A DNA stretch of 9,217 bases from JASFJH01 sp050117725 (GCA_050117725.1 JASFME010000081.1:1-9217), one strand, 5' to 3'; counted from the first letter of the stretch, positions 1 through 7,806 are shown. The notes: generated from the letters alone by a model not told the origin. Numbers and translations: made by a program.

Positions 1-2780
1 AATTCACGTAACAGCATTAGCGTTTCTTCATTCTCAACCGATTCGGCAATGGTCTTCTTGCCCAGCGCATGCGCTACCTGGTTCATCGATTGCACCATGG
101 CCTGGTCGACCGGCGCGCTGGCCAGACCCTGCACAAACGAACCGTCTATCTTAAGCGTATCGACCGGCAGGTGTTTCAGGTAGGTAAATGAACAGAACCC
201 CGAGCCGAAATCGTCGAGCGCAAACTGGCAGCCGATTTCACGCAGCGAGGAGATAAACCCCGTTGCCGCATTCAGGTTGGCAATTGCCGCGGTTTCCGTG
301 ATCTCGAAGGTCAGCGATGAAGGATCCAGGCCACTTTCGCTAATGGCGGCACGAATCAATGGCAGCAACGACTCATCCTCAAAGGCACGGCCGGAAAGAT
401 TGATTGCAAAGCGTACCGCCTGGCCATTTCGGCGTTCATCGGCGAGCCTGCGGATCGCCCTGGCGACTATCCAGCGATCAATCGCGTGAATCAGACCAAA
501 CCGTTCCGCGGCCGGCATAAAGCCGCCCGGCAGGATGATTTGCCCGTCGTCATATGGCATGCGCAACAGTACTTCATAGGAATGCAGCTCACCGTTGTGG
601 GTATCCACTATAGGCTGGTAGACAAGCTGGAAACGATCGTTGTCAAGCACTTCCCGGACGCGGGCCGCCCAGCCCATATCCTCGGCCATACCGAGTTTGT
701 CGCTGTCTTCGGGATCATAGACGTAAACATGATTACGGCCGCGGGTTTTTGCCAGGTTGCAGGCGAGGTCGGCCTGGGCCAGGGTTTCCTCTGCATTACG
801 CGAGGTGTTGTCGATGAGGGCGACACCGATGCTGCAGGTAACGTTAAAGCTGTTGCCGGAATCATAGTAGGCATAATCTTCAAACAGTTTGCGAATCTTT
901 TTTGCAGAAAGTTCCGCGTCTTCAGCATCGATGTTGTAGAACAACAGGGTAAACTCATCTCCACCGAAGCGTGCCAGCAGGTCACCGTCGCGCACATGTT
1001 CACGTAGCAACTGTGTTGCCTCGAGCAACAGGCGGTCACCGGCGGCATGGCCAAGTGTGTCGTTAATGTACTTGAACTGATCAAGGTCTATATAAAGGAG
1101 TGCCGCACTCGCGCCGCTGCGTGCCACGCGTGCGACGAGTCTTTCGAGTTCTTCCTGGAAGTAGTGGCGGTTATACAGGCCGGTCAGGGAGTCATGTTCT
1201 GCCTGGTAGGTCAGTTGCTGTTCGTAAGCCTTTTGTTCAGTGATGTCACGCGCCGTACCGCGGATATGAACCACCCTGCCCTGTGCATCGAGTTGCGGTG
1301 AAGCATTGAAACTCAAATGGTGACGAGTACCGGAAGTATCCAAATGCACAGTTTCATACTGAACAAGTTCATGGCCATTCAGCAATTCCCTGATTGCGTG
1401 CGTATCGCGATCATGAAAATCCGGGGCAGTAAAATTGAGCACCGGCCTGCCGACCATGTCATGCATGGCGCAGCCATAAATATTGTGCGAGGCAGCATTC
1501 AGGAACAACCACTTGCCATCTGTATCCATACTCCAGACCAGGTCATGCGCGGTTTCAACAAGTTCGCGGTAACGGGCTTCCGTCTCGCGCAAGCGGCTTT
1601 CAGCTTTTTTGCGTCCGGAGATATCGGCGACCATACAGGCATACATGCTCATACCCGTCTGATGCATGACGTTGACCCGGATCGCCACCGGGATTTCCTG
1701 GCCATCACAATGCTGGCCGCGCGTTTCGTGCTCATCGCCATTGTCAAAACGGGTGATGGCAGTGAGGTTGATATCCGGCAGGAGCCGCGACAGGGGTTGG
1801 CCAATGATCTCGACCGCCTGGTAGCCAAACAGCTCTTCTGCCGCCGGGTTGAAGGTAATGACAAGACCATTGTTATTGGCAACGATAATGCCTTCCGAAG
1901 CCGTATCCACGATCGCGCGCATATGTGACTTCTGGTTACCGAGGTGCTGGAACAGCATCGACAGCATTTGCGTCAGGTAGCCAATTTCATCGGTAGATTG
2001 CGGTCGCATCCTGGCAAGATCTTCGTAACTCGAGGTATTGCGGGTATGCAACACTTTTTGTACCGGAGCCAGTGCATGCGACATGCTGCGTACACTTAAC
2101 AGGGTAATCGCCGCGGAGATCAGACCCAGTGCACCAAACATGATCAGGATCTGTGCCGAGATGTAATCCGTGTGTGACCAGTAGTACAGGACGATCACGG
2201 CATTGGTCAGCAAAGGGATAAAACCGCCCAGCAGCATGAGTTTTGATTTGACGCTGAACAGGGTTCCTGTAATGCCGATATGACTGACGATGCGCCCGAG
2301 GTTATCCATGGTCAGCAGGTAAACAGGCAAACCAATCAGGATCGCGCAGACCAGTTGTAACAACAGGAATTGGGCAAAGACAACCGGCTCGAACTGGTTG
2401 GTACCATATACCGACCAGTAAAAGATTTGTGGTGCGAACAGCACATAACACAGGTAAAAACCCCAGAAATCGCTACTGAAGCGGCGTACCCGCTGGTGAA
2501 TATCAGGCGGTGCAACGCGCGCCCCCGGGTGATGGCTAATCCAGTGTTCAATCTGCCTGACAAGACGCCGCGCATACATGCCCATCCAGCCCAGCATGAA
2601 CAGGATAAAACCGGGCAATATTCCCGACTGCAGGGCGGCGATCAGATCTTGCCAGGTGACGAGGTGAAAAACGGTGGCGGCGAAATGTGCGACCGCAGGC
2701 ATAAAAATGAAGCTGCACAGCACCATGAACGCAAATCGAGCACGGATACCACGCAGAGAATTGTTTTGTGAGTCGGACAA
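1..2780 (-). CDS. Membrane-anchored GGDEF/EAL c-di-GMP enzyme with HAMP and two PAS domains (C-terminus off the left edge)
   Basis: One uninterrupted minus-strand frame encodes at least 926 residues; the stop lies beyond the left edge. Six hydrophobic segments lie near residues 16-38, 47-70, 104-125, 134-158, 180-201 and 208-230. A HAMP-like linker follows (about 231-283, with the closing DEIG at 264-267), then two PAS domains (about 285-395 and 398-520). The GGDEF domain (about 525-690) has intact GGDEF at 606-610 and an RxxD inhibitory site (RDGD, 597-600) five residues before it. The EAL domain runs from about 700 to the edge. Its signature is EVLLR at 736-740, and metal or catalytic positions look intact: N794, E826, DDFGSG from 856, K877 and E913. 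Inference: an inner-membrane protein able to make and degrade c-di-GMP; which activity dominates cannot be read from sequence. The TTG start at 2780 is preferred because an in-frame TAA lies five codons upstream, AAGG sits about 10 bases before it, and it leaves a short cytoplasmic N-terminus before helix 1. ATG at 2726 is the alternative. Only the last few dozen residues of EAL are probably missing. Confidence 0.93.
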   Translation of the reverse strand, partial: MSDSQNNSLRGIRARFAFMVLCSFIFMPAVAHFAATVFHLVTWQDLIAALQSGILPGFILFMLGWMGMYARRLVRQIEHWISHHPGARVAPPDIHQRVRRFSSDFWGFYLCYVLFAPQIFYWSVYGTNQFEPVVFAQFLLLQLVCAILIGLPVYLLTMDNLGRIVSHIGITGTLFSVKSKLMLLGGFIPLLTNAVIVLYYWSHTDYISAQILIMFGALGLISAAITLLSVRSMSHALAPVQKVLHTRNTSSYEDLARMRPQSTDEIGYLTQMLSMLFQHLGNQKSHMRAIVDTASEGIIVANNNGLVITFNPAAEELFGYQAVEIIGQPLSRLLPDINLTAITRFDNGDEHETRGQHCDGQEIPVAIRVNVMHQTGMSMYACMVADISGRKKAESRLRETEARYRELVETAHDLVWSMDTDGKWLFLNAASHNIYGCAMHDMVGRPVLNFTAPDFHDRDTHAIRELLNGHELVQYETVHLDTSGTRHHLSFNASPQLDAQGRVVHIRGTARDITEQKAYEQQLTYQAEHDSLTGLYNRHYFQEELERLVARVARSGASAALLYIDLDQFKYINDTLGHAAGDRLLLEATQLLREHVRDGDLLARFGGDEFTLLFYNIDAEDAELSAKKIRKLFEDYAYYDSGNSFNVTCSIGVALIDNTSRNAEETLAQADLACNLAKTRGRNHVYVYDPEDSDKLGMAEDMGWAARVREVLDNDRFQLVYQPIVDTHNGELHSYEVLLRMPYDDGQIILPGGFMPAAERFGLIHAIDRWIVARAIRRLADERRNGQAVRFAINLSGRAFEDESLLPLIRAAISESGLDPSSLTFEITETAAIANLNAATGFISSLREIGCQFALDDFGSGFCSFTYLKHLPVDTLKIDGSFVQGLASAPVDQAMVQSMNQVAHALGKKTIAESVENEETLMLLRE

Positions 2781-2962
2781 GGTAATAACGCCTTATACCT
2801 TTTGTATATAAATTGTTATCTCACCTTGGGTTGAGTCTACCAGACAAATCAGATGCTTGCAGCGGACTTTTGTCGCATTGCTGCAACTGCCGGCATTGGT
2901 TAACATGCTTGCTTCACCTGAACAGCATCATCCTGCGACACAGAATAACGAAGGGGACCAGT
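2781..2962. promoter_or_regulatory. Divergent intergenic region between the GGDEF/EAL gene and dctP
   Basis: These 182 bases separate two genes transcribed away from each other, so both promoters should lie here. An AT-rich island near 2797-2820 sits just upstream of the GGDEF/EAL start and offers several TATA-like hexamers, but I see no well-spaced -35 for any of them. For dctP, TTGCTG (2878-2883) and TTAACA (2900-2905), 16 bases apart, form a weak sigma70-like pair. No convincing operator palindrome was found. The region is assigned by gene layout rather than by strong motifs. Confidence 0.5.
2951..2956 (+). promoter_or_regulatory. Ribosome binding site of dctP
   Basis: AAGGGG ends six bases before the ATG at 2963. 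It decides the start: an upstream in-frame ATG at 2813 has no such site and would bury the twin-arginine signal 50 residues inside the protein. Confidence 0.85.
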
Positions 2963-4039
2963 ATGCAGCGTCGTGATTTCGTCAAAACACTCGGGGCCGG
3001 CACGCTCGGTGCGGGTCTGCTCGCCAGTGGCAAGGCCAGTGCGAAAGCCAGATATAAATGGAAAATGGTCACGACCTGGCCAAAGAATTTCCCGGGTCTG
3101 GGCACGGGCGCCAATTACCTGGCCGGGCTTATCGGCGAGATGAGCGGCGGCCGTATCGAGGTCAAGGTTTACGGTGCGAAGGAACTTGTGCCGGCTTTCG
3201 AGATCTTCGATGCCGTGTCACGCGGCACCGCCGAGATGGGCCACGGCGCCTCGTATTACTGGAAGGGCAAGAGCGAGGCCGCGCAGTTCTTTGCCGCCGT
3301 ACCGTTCGGCCTGACCGCGCAGGAAATGAACGCCTGGTTCTACCACGGTGGCGGCATGCAGTTGTGGGAAGAGGTGTATGCGCCGTTCGGCCTCGTGCCC
3401 GGTGCCGCCGGTAACACGGGCGTGCAGATGGGTGGCTGGTTCAACAAGCAGATCAACTCGGTCGATGATCTGAAAGGCCTGAAAATGCGCATCCCGGGCC
3501 TCGGCGGCGAGGTGTTGCGCCGCGCCGGTGGTACACCGGTCAGCCTGCCCGGCGGCGAGATCTTTACCTCGCTGCAGTCCGGCGCGATCGATGCGACCGA
3601 ATGGGTCGGCCCCTATAACGACCTCGCGTTTGGTCTGTACAAGGTGGCGAAGCATTATTATTACCCGGGCTGGCACGAACCGGGTACGACGCTCGAATGC
3701 TTCATCAACAAAAAGGCCTTCGAGGCCCTGCCGAAGGACCTGCAATCGATCGTCCGCCACGCCACCCGCGTCGCGAACCAGGACATGCTGGCCGAGTACA
3801 CGGCGCGCAACAACCAGGCGCTGGGCACGCTCGTCAACACGCACAAGGTCGATCTGCGCCGCTTCCCGGACGATGTGCTGGGCAGGCTGAAGAGCCTTTC
3901 CGACGAGGTCGTCGCCGAGGTCGCCGCCAAGGATGCGATATCGAAGAAGGTGTTCGAGTCATTCCGCAGTTTCCGCGACCAGGCCATGGCCTGGCATGAT
4001 ATCTCGGAACGTGCCTACCTGAATGCGCGCGGCGACTGA
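2963..4039 (+). CDS. TRAP transporter periplasmic substrate-binding subunit, TakP-like, Tat-exported
   Basis: This 358-residue protein belongs to the DctP/TRAP extracytoplasmic solute receptor superfamily. It would capture a small organic acid in the periplasm and deliver it to DctQM. The N-terminus is a twin-arginine signal: RR at residues 3-4 in the pattern RRDFVK, a weakly hydrophobic Gly/Ala-rich stretch, and a probable cleavage site after ASA (25-27). The mature part begins KWKMVTTWPKNFPG. The segment KMRIPG carries Arg176, the position that in this family normally pairs with the substrate carboxylate. ATEWVGPYND holds a Glu213-Trp214 pair, followed by the YYYPGWHEPG stretch. These resemble the TakP and lactate-binding TRAP receptors, so a 2-oxoacid or hydroxy-acid ligand is the best guess. 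The exact substrate cannot be fixed from sequence. Unusually, the gene faces dctQM tail to tail, with 16 bases between the stop codons. Confidence 0.93.
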   Translation: MQRRDFVKTLGAGTLGAGLLASGKASAKARYKWKMVTTWPKNFPGLGTGANYLAGLIGEMSGGRIEVKVYGAKELVPAFEIFDAVSRGTAEMGHGASYYWKGKSEAAQFFAAVPFGLTAQEMNAWFYHGGGMQLWEEVYAPFGLVPGAAGNTGVQMGGWFNKQINSVDDLKGLKMRIPGLGGEVLRRAGGTPVSLPGGEIFTSLQSGAIDATEWVGPYNDLAFGLYKVAKHYYYPGWHEPGTTLECFINKKAFEALPKDLQSIVRHATRVANQDMLAEYTARNNQALGTLVNTHKVDLRRFPDDVLGRLKSLSDEVVAEVAAKDAISKKVFESFRSFRDQAMAWHDISERAYLNARGD

Positions 4040-4055
4040 GTCGCGAGGAACTGAT

Positions 4056-5432
4056 TCAGCCGTAAATTACGCCCGGCAGCCAGGTCGCGATCCCTGGCCA
4101 GGCGGCCAGCAGGCCGAGTCCGATCAGCTGGATGATGATAAACGGCATGACGCCACGGTAGAGGTGGCCGGTGGTCACCTCTGGCGGCGCCACACCGCGC
4201 AGGTAAAACAGCGCAAAACCGAACGGCGGTGTCAAAAACGAGGTCTGCAGGTTGATGGCGATCATGACGCCTAGCCAGATCGGGTCGAGACCGAGGGCCA
4301 GCAGCACCGGCCCGACAATCGGTACGACGACGAAGGTGATTTCGATAAAGTCGAGCACGAAGCCGAGCAGGAACATGATCAGCATGACCACAAGCATGGC
4401 ACCGACCACGCCGCCGGGCAGGTTGGTCAGCAGTTCGCGCACCGTCTCGTCGCCGCCAAAGCCACGGAACACGAGCGAGAACACCGAGGCACCGATAAAG
4501 ATCAGGAACACCATGCTGGTGACCTCGACGGTACTGCGCATGACCTGTTTCAACCTGTCGAGGTTGAACTGGCGCTGCGATATGGCCAGCACGATCGCGC
4601 CGACCGCCCCGACCGAGGCGGCTTCCGTTGGTGTGGCGATGCCGGCCATGATCGAGCCAAGCACGGCAATGATCAGCGCAAGTGGCGGTAACAGGACCCG
4701 CACGGCCTGTATCCAGAGTTTGCCCTCGTCTTTGTGACGGGCCGGCAGGGCCGGCATCGTGGCCGGTTTCAGCCACGCCACGCCCGCCAGGTACAGCAGG
4801 TACAGGCCGACGAGCATGAGGCCGGGCAACAGTGCACCGGCAAACAGATCACCGACCGAGACGGTCTCCGGTGAGAAGATCCCCATATCGAGCTGCGCCT
4901 GCTGGTAGGCCGACGACAACACGTCGCCAAGCAGCACGAGCACGATCGAGGGCGGGATGATCTGGCCGAGCGTGCCGGACGCGCAGATCGTGCCGGCCGA
5001 CACAGCCGGATCATAACCGCGTTTCAGCATGGTCGGCAGCGACAGCAACCCCATGGTCACGACGGTCGCGCCAATAATACCGGTGCTGGCCGCGAGCAGC
5101 ATGCCGACGATGGTCACCGAGATGCCGAGCCCGCCGCGCAGCCGGCCAAACAGCGCAGCCATGGTTTCGAGCAGGCTTTCCGCGACCTTCGAGCGCTCGA
5201 GCATGACGCCCATGAACACGAACAGCGGCACGGCGACGAGGGTTTCGTTGGTCATGATGCCGTACAGCCGGTTTGGCAGGGCGGCAAGGAAGGCGCTGTC
5301 GAAAGTACCGCTCCACACCCCGCCCAGCGCAAACATGAGTGCGGTGCCGGCCAGCGTGAAGGCCACCGGGTAGCCGGCCATGAGCACGACGCACACGGCG
5401 ATGAACATGGTCAGGGCGAGGTATTCGTTCAT
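4056..5432 (-). CDS. dctM: TRAP transporter large permease subunit (DctM family)
   Basis: This 458-residue, strongly hydrophobic protein has the many-helix pattern of the DctM subunit, which carries the sodium-coupled translocation path in the inner membrane. Family features seen include NETLVAVPLFVFMG (residues 62-75), the GIIGATVVTMGLLSLP region (118-133) and ASGTLGQIIPPS (151-162). A second repeat-like half has TPTEAASVGA and FLTPPFGFALFYLRG near the C-terminus. The length is slightly above the common DctM size of roughly 425-440 and suits the TakM-like branch. The ATG overlaps the dctQ stop by four bases (ATGA, 5429-5432), so translation is probably coupled. The run of eight G just upstream may act as the ribosome contact. 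The gene ends convergently with dctP and shows no clear terminator. Partners are inferred to be the adjacent DctQ and DctP. Confidence 0.95.
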   Translation of the reverse strand: MNEYLALTMFIAVCVVLMAGYPVAFTLAGTALMFALGGVWSGTFDSAFLAALPNRLYGIMTNETLVAVPLFVFMGVMLERSKVAESLLETMAALFGRLRGGLGISVTIVGMLLAASTGIIGATVVTMGLLSLPTMLKRGYDPAVSAGTICASGTLGQIIPPSIVLVLLGDVLSSAYQQAQLDMGIFSPETVSVGDLFAGALLPGLMLVGLYLLYLAGVAWLKPATMPALPARHKDEGKLWIQAVRVLLPPLALIIAVLGSIMAGIATPTEAASVGAVGAIVLAISQRQFNLDRLKQVMRSTVEVTSMVFLIFIGASVFSLVFRGFGGDETVRELLTNLPGGVVGAMLVVMLIMFLLGFVLDFIEITFVVVPIVGPVLLALGLDPIWLGVMIAINLQTSFLTPPFGFALFYLRGVAPPEVTTGHLYRGVMPFIIIQLIGLGLLAAWPGIATWLPGVIYG

Positions 5433-5962
5433 GCGCCCCCCCCGTCCGGCTCTGTGCCCAGCAGCGTCACCAGGCTGCGGGCCAGCATCGCGCCGCCCTG
5501 CAACACGAGCAGGCCGGCCATGAGCAGGATCGTGCTTTTCAGCAGGAACACACCGGGCAGACCGCCGGCCTCGCGCGAGCCTTCCAGCAGGTGCCAGGAA
5601 CTGGTGACATACTCCCAGCTCGTAATGAAGATAAACAGGCTGACCGGCAGCAGCAGCGCCAGCGTGCCAAGCAGGTCGACCATGGCCTTGCCGCGCGGCG
5701 ACATTCTGCTGTAGAAAATATCGACGCGCACATGGGCGTCACGCTTCAGGGTGAAGGCAGCGCCGAGCAGGAACACGAGGGCGTGCATGAACAGGATCGA
5801 TTCCTGTACGGCAATCCAGCCGATATTGAAGGCGTAGCGCAACACGACGATGGCAAACTGCACGAGCACCATGAGCAGGGTCAGCCAGGCGATACTGCGG
5901 CCGGTCCATTCGTTCAGGCTGTCAATGGCCCCGGCCAGGCGGGAAAGTATTTGTGTCGACAT
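5429..5962 (-). CDS. dctQ: TRAP transporter small membrane subunit (DctQ family)
   Basis: This 177-residue protein has four predicted membrane helices (about 22-45, 54-72, 93-115 and 138-160), as expected for DctQ, the small subunit that pairs with DctM and helps dock the binding protein. The segment VQESILFMHALVFLLGAAFTLKRDAHVRVDIFY (in parts, residues 52-84) matches the conserved core of the family, with the acidic Glu54 and the D-HVRVD motif. The start at 5962 is supported by good spacing to the first helix, although the upstream GAAAAG is a weak ribosome site. The C-terminus is a short Gly-rich tail encoded by eight consecutive G, immediately before the overlap with dctM. Confidence 0.93.
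   Translation of the reverse strand: MSTQILSRLAGAIDSLNEWTGRSIAWLTLLMVLVQFAIVVLRYAFNIGWIAVQESILFMHALVFLLGAAFTLKRDAHVRVDIFYSRMSPRGKAMVDLLGTLALLLPVSLFIFITSWEYVTSSWHLLEGSREAGGLPGVFLLKSTILLMAGLLVLQGGAMLARSLVTLLGTEPDGGGA
5436..5443 (-). repeat. Run of eight G (C on the plus strand) at the dctQ/dctM junction
   Basis: The last dctQ codons are GAC GGG GGG GGC GCA TGA, so eight G lie three bases before the dctM ATG. Reading one base back in this run puts the ribosome in the dctM frame and skips the dctQ stop. The tract is directly visible; any function as a slippage site is inference. Confidence 0.6.
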
Positions 5963-6040
5963 ACTTTTCAGTTAATGCTGGGTTATTCTTTAATATTATG
6001 CAGGCATCATATGACGATCATAACGACACGCGGATGCAGT
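5963..6040 (-). promoter_or_regulatory. Probable dctQM promoter region
   Basis: These 78 bases lie between the stop of the MazG-like gene and the start of dctQ, both on the minus strand. The segment is clearly AT-rich compared with its neighbours. On the minus strand CATAAT (6000 down to 5995) is a reasonable -10 box. The best -35 at 17 bases, TTATGA, is poor. No terminator with a U-run follows the upstream gene, so readthrough from argH into dctQM is also possible. Confidence 0.4.
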
Positions 6041-6418
6041 TCAGGTCTTGTCGATGTCATATTCCGCAGCGCGTCGCGCGTCGCCGCGCACCTTGTCGGC
6101 CGGGTAGCGTTGATCGTTTTTTTCGATCTTGCGCCAGGCCGCATCGATCAGATCGACACCGAGCTGATCCGCGGTGCGAATCGTATAGATAAGTATGTCG
6201 GCGAGTTCTTCCGCCACCGCGTTGTGTTTGTCGGCATCGAGCGCGTAGCTCGCATCTTCACTCAGCCACTGGAAGTGTTCGACGAGTTCGGCGGCTTCGG
6301 CGATCAGGGCCATGGCCAGGTTCTTCGGTGAATGGAACTGTTCCCAGTCACGTTCTTGGGCAAAGGCGGCCAGTCGCGCCCGCAGCGTTTCCAGGCTGTC
6401 AGTGCGCGACTCGCTCAT
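6041..6418 (-). CDS. MazG-type nucleotide pyrophosphohydrolase (dCTPase/RS21-C6-like)
   Basis: This 125-residue cytoplasmic protein belongs to the all-alpha NTP pyrophosphohydrolase superfamily, whose members hydrolyse nucleoside triphosphates to the monophosphate and pyrophosphate. The metal-binding pattern is visible as E41-AA-E44 in AEAAELVEHFQW, then E71-LA-D74 in AEELADILIY. The N-terminal RDWEQFHSPKNLAMAL (residues 23-38) is typical of the RS21-C6/dCTPP1 subgroup, which favours dCTP and modified dCTP; the exact substrate here is inferred from that resemblance. It is a single-domain form, unlike the longer two-domain E. coli MazG. Its ATG overlaps the argH stop as ATGA (6415-6418), and only weak ribosome-site bases precede it, so it probably depends on translation of argH. 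Confidence 0.9.
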   Translation of the reverse strand: MSESRTDSLETLRARLAAFAQERDWEQFHSPKNLAMALIAEAAELVEHFQWLSEDASYALDADKHNAVAEELADILIYTIRTADQLGVDLIDAAWRKIEKNDQRYPADKVRGDARRAAEYDIDKT

Positions 6419-7806
6419 GTGCCGAGCCGTTGCCTTGCCCTGCCGACTGCGGCGCGAACCTGCTGTGGCGCAGTACCGCCGATGTGATCGCGCGCGGCGA
6501 CCGAGCCTTCCAGAGTCAACACCTCGTAGACGTCCTCGCTGATCACGTCGCTGAACTGTTGCAGTTCAGCGAGACTCGTGTCGGCGAGATCCTTGTCCTG
6601 CTCGATGCAGTAGCGCACGCTCTTGCCGACGATCTCGTGCGCGTCACGGAATGCTACACCCTTGCGCACGAGGTAATCGGCGAGATCCGTGGCAGTGGAA
6701 AACCCGCGCGCCGCGGCCTCACGCATCGCGGCGCGGTTGACCGTGATCTGCGCCATCATCTCGGCGTACAGGCGCACCGAGGCGAGCACCGTATCGACCG
6801 TATCGAACAGCGGTTCCTTGTCCTCCTGGTTGTCCTTGTTGTAGGCCAGCGGCTGCGACTTCATCAGCGTCAGCAAGGCGGTCAGGTTGCCGTACACACG
6901 ACCGGATTTGCCGCGTACGAGTTCGGGCACGTCCGGGTTTTTCTTTTGCGGCATGATCGATGAGCCGGTGCAGAAGCTGTCGCCGGGATCAACGAAGTTG
7001 AACTGCGCCGAACTCCACAGCACGAGTTCCTCGGAGAAGCGCGACAGGTGCATCATGAGCAGTGCGGCCGCGGCATTGAACTCGATGGCAAAGTCGCGAT
7101 CACTGACTGCGTCGAGCGAGTTTTCTGCCACCGCGTCAAAGCCGAGCAGCTCGGCCGTACAGGCGCGATCGATCGGGTAGGTCGTGCCGGCCAGTGCCGC
7201 GGCACCAAGCGGCATGATGTTGATGCGTTTGTGGCAGTCGAGAAAGCGTTGCCGATCGCGTTCGAGCATCTCGAACCAGGCCAGCATGTGATGGCCGAAG
7301 GTCACGGGCTGCGCGGTCTGCAGGTGGGTGAAACCGGGCATGATGGTCTCCGCCTCGCGTTCGGCGAGGTCGAGCAGGGCCTTTTGCAACTCGAGCAGCG
7401 AGTCGCACAACAGCTGGTTTTCATCGCGCAGCCACAGCCGGATGTCGGTCGCGACCTGGTCGTTACGCGACCGCCCGGTGTGCAGCTTTTTGCCGACATC
7501 GCCGATGCGGTCGGTCAGGCGCGCCTCGATATTCATGTGCACGTCTTCGAGTTCGACCGACCAGGCAAAGTCGCCGCGCTCGATATCGGCAAGAATGTCC
7601 TCGAGGCCCTTGACGATCCTGTCGCGTTCGTCATCGGTCAAGACGCCGACCCGGGCAAGCATGGTCGCGTGCGCAATCGAGCCGGCAATATCATGCCGGT
7701 AAAGGCGCTGGTCGAAATTGACCGAGGCCGTGTATTCCTCGACAAAGCGGTTGGTGGCGGCGGTAAAACGGCCGCCCCAGGGTTTCTTGTCCTGTTCCTC
7801 TGCCAT
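6415..7806 (-). CDS. argH: Argininosuccinate lyase
   Basis: ArgH splits argininosuccinate into arginine and fumarate, the last step of arginine synthesis, as a cytoplasmic homotetramer. The 463-residue length is normal. Seen in order: KPWGGRF at the N-terminus, HTGRSRNDQVATD (the fumarase/aspartase-superfamily signature region), GFTHLQTAQP with the conserved His161, and the mobile catalytic loop GSSIMPQKKNPD with Ser282/283. All expected key residues are present. The start at 7806 is chosen because AGGA (7817 down to 7814) lies seven bases upstream and the homologous N-terminus begins here. The frame stays open for 66 further codons upstream, but these run into the divergent algZ gene and look unlike ArgH. 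A -10-like TATACT (7840 down to 7835) fits a short leader. The gene is followed, with a four-base overlap, by the MazG-like gene. Confidence 0.98.
   Translation of the reverse strand: MAEEQDKKPWGGRFTAATNRFVEEYTASVNFDQRLYRHDIAGSIAHATMLARVGVLTDDERDRIVKGLEDILADIERGDFAWSVELEDVHMNIEARLTDRIGDVGKKLHTGRSRNDQVATDIRLWLRDENQLLCDSLLELQKALLDLAEREAETIMPGFTHLQTAQPVTFGHHMLAWFEMLERDRQRFLDCHKRINIMPLGAAALAGTTYPIDRACTAELLGFDAVAENSLDAVSDRDFAIEFNAAAALLMMHLSRFSEELVLWSSAQFNFVDPGDSFCTGSSIMPQKKNPDVPELVRGKSGRVYGNLTALLTLMKSQPLAYNKDNQEDKEPLFDTVDTVLASVRLYAEMMAQITVNRAAMREAAARGFSTATDLADYLVRKGVAFRDAHEIVGKSVRYCIEQDKDLADTSLAELQQFSDVISEDVYEVLTLEGSVAARDHIGGTAPQQVRAAVGRARQRLGT

Noticed and set aside
1..5. Window begins AATTC, as if cut at an EcoRI site
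   Set aside because: A five-base match at an arbitrary edge is easily due to chance and says nothing about the biology.
486..1928. Plus-strand open frames opposite the GGDEF/EAL gene
   Set aside because: They are mirror frames of a clearly recognisable protein. Their translations show no recognisable domains, and no ribosome sites were noted.
2813..2962. N-terminal extension of the TRAP receptor gene from an ATG at 2813
   Set aside because: It would place the twin-arginine signal inside the protein, and it has no ribosome site. The ATG at 2963 has AAGGGG at good spacing and puts the signal at the N-terminus.
3218..3844. 208-codon minus-strand frame opposite dctP
   Set aside because: It lies fully within the receptor gene and resembles no protein I know.
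4028..4044. Small inverted repeat GCGAC-TGA-GTCGC over the dctP stop codon as a terminator
   Set aside because: The stem is only five base pairs with a three-base loop, and no U-run follows on either strand.
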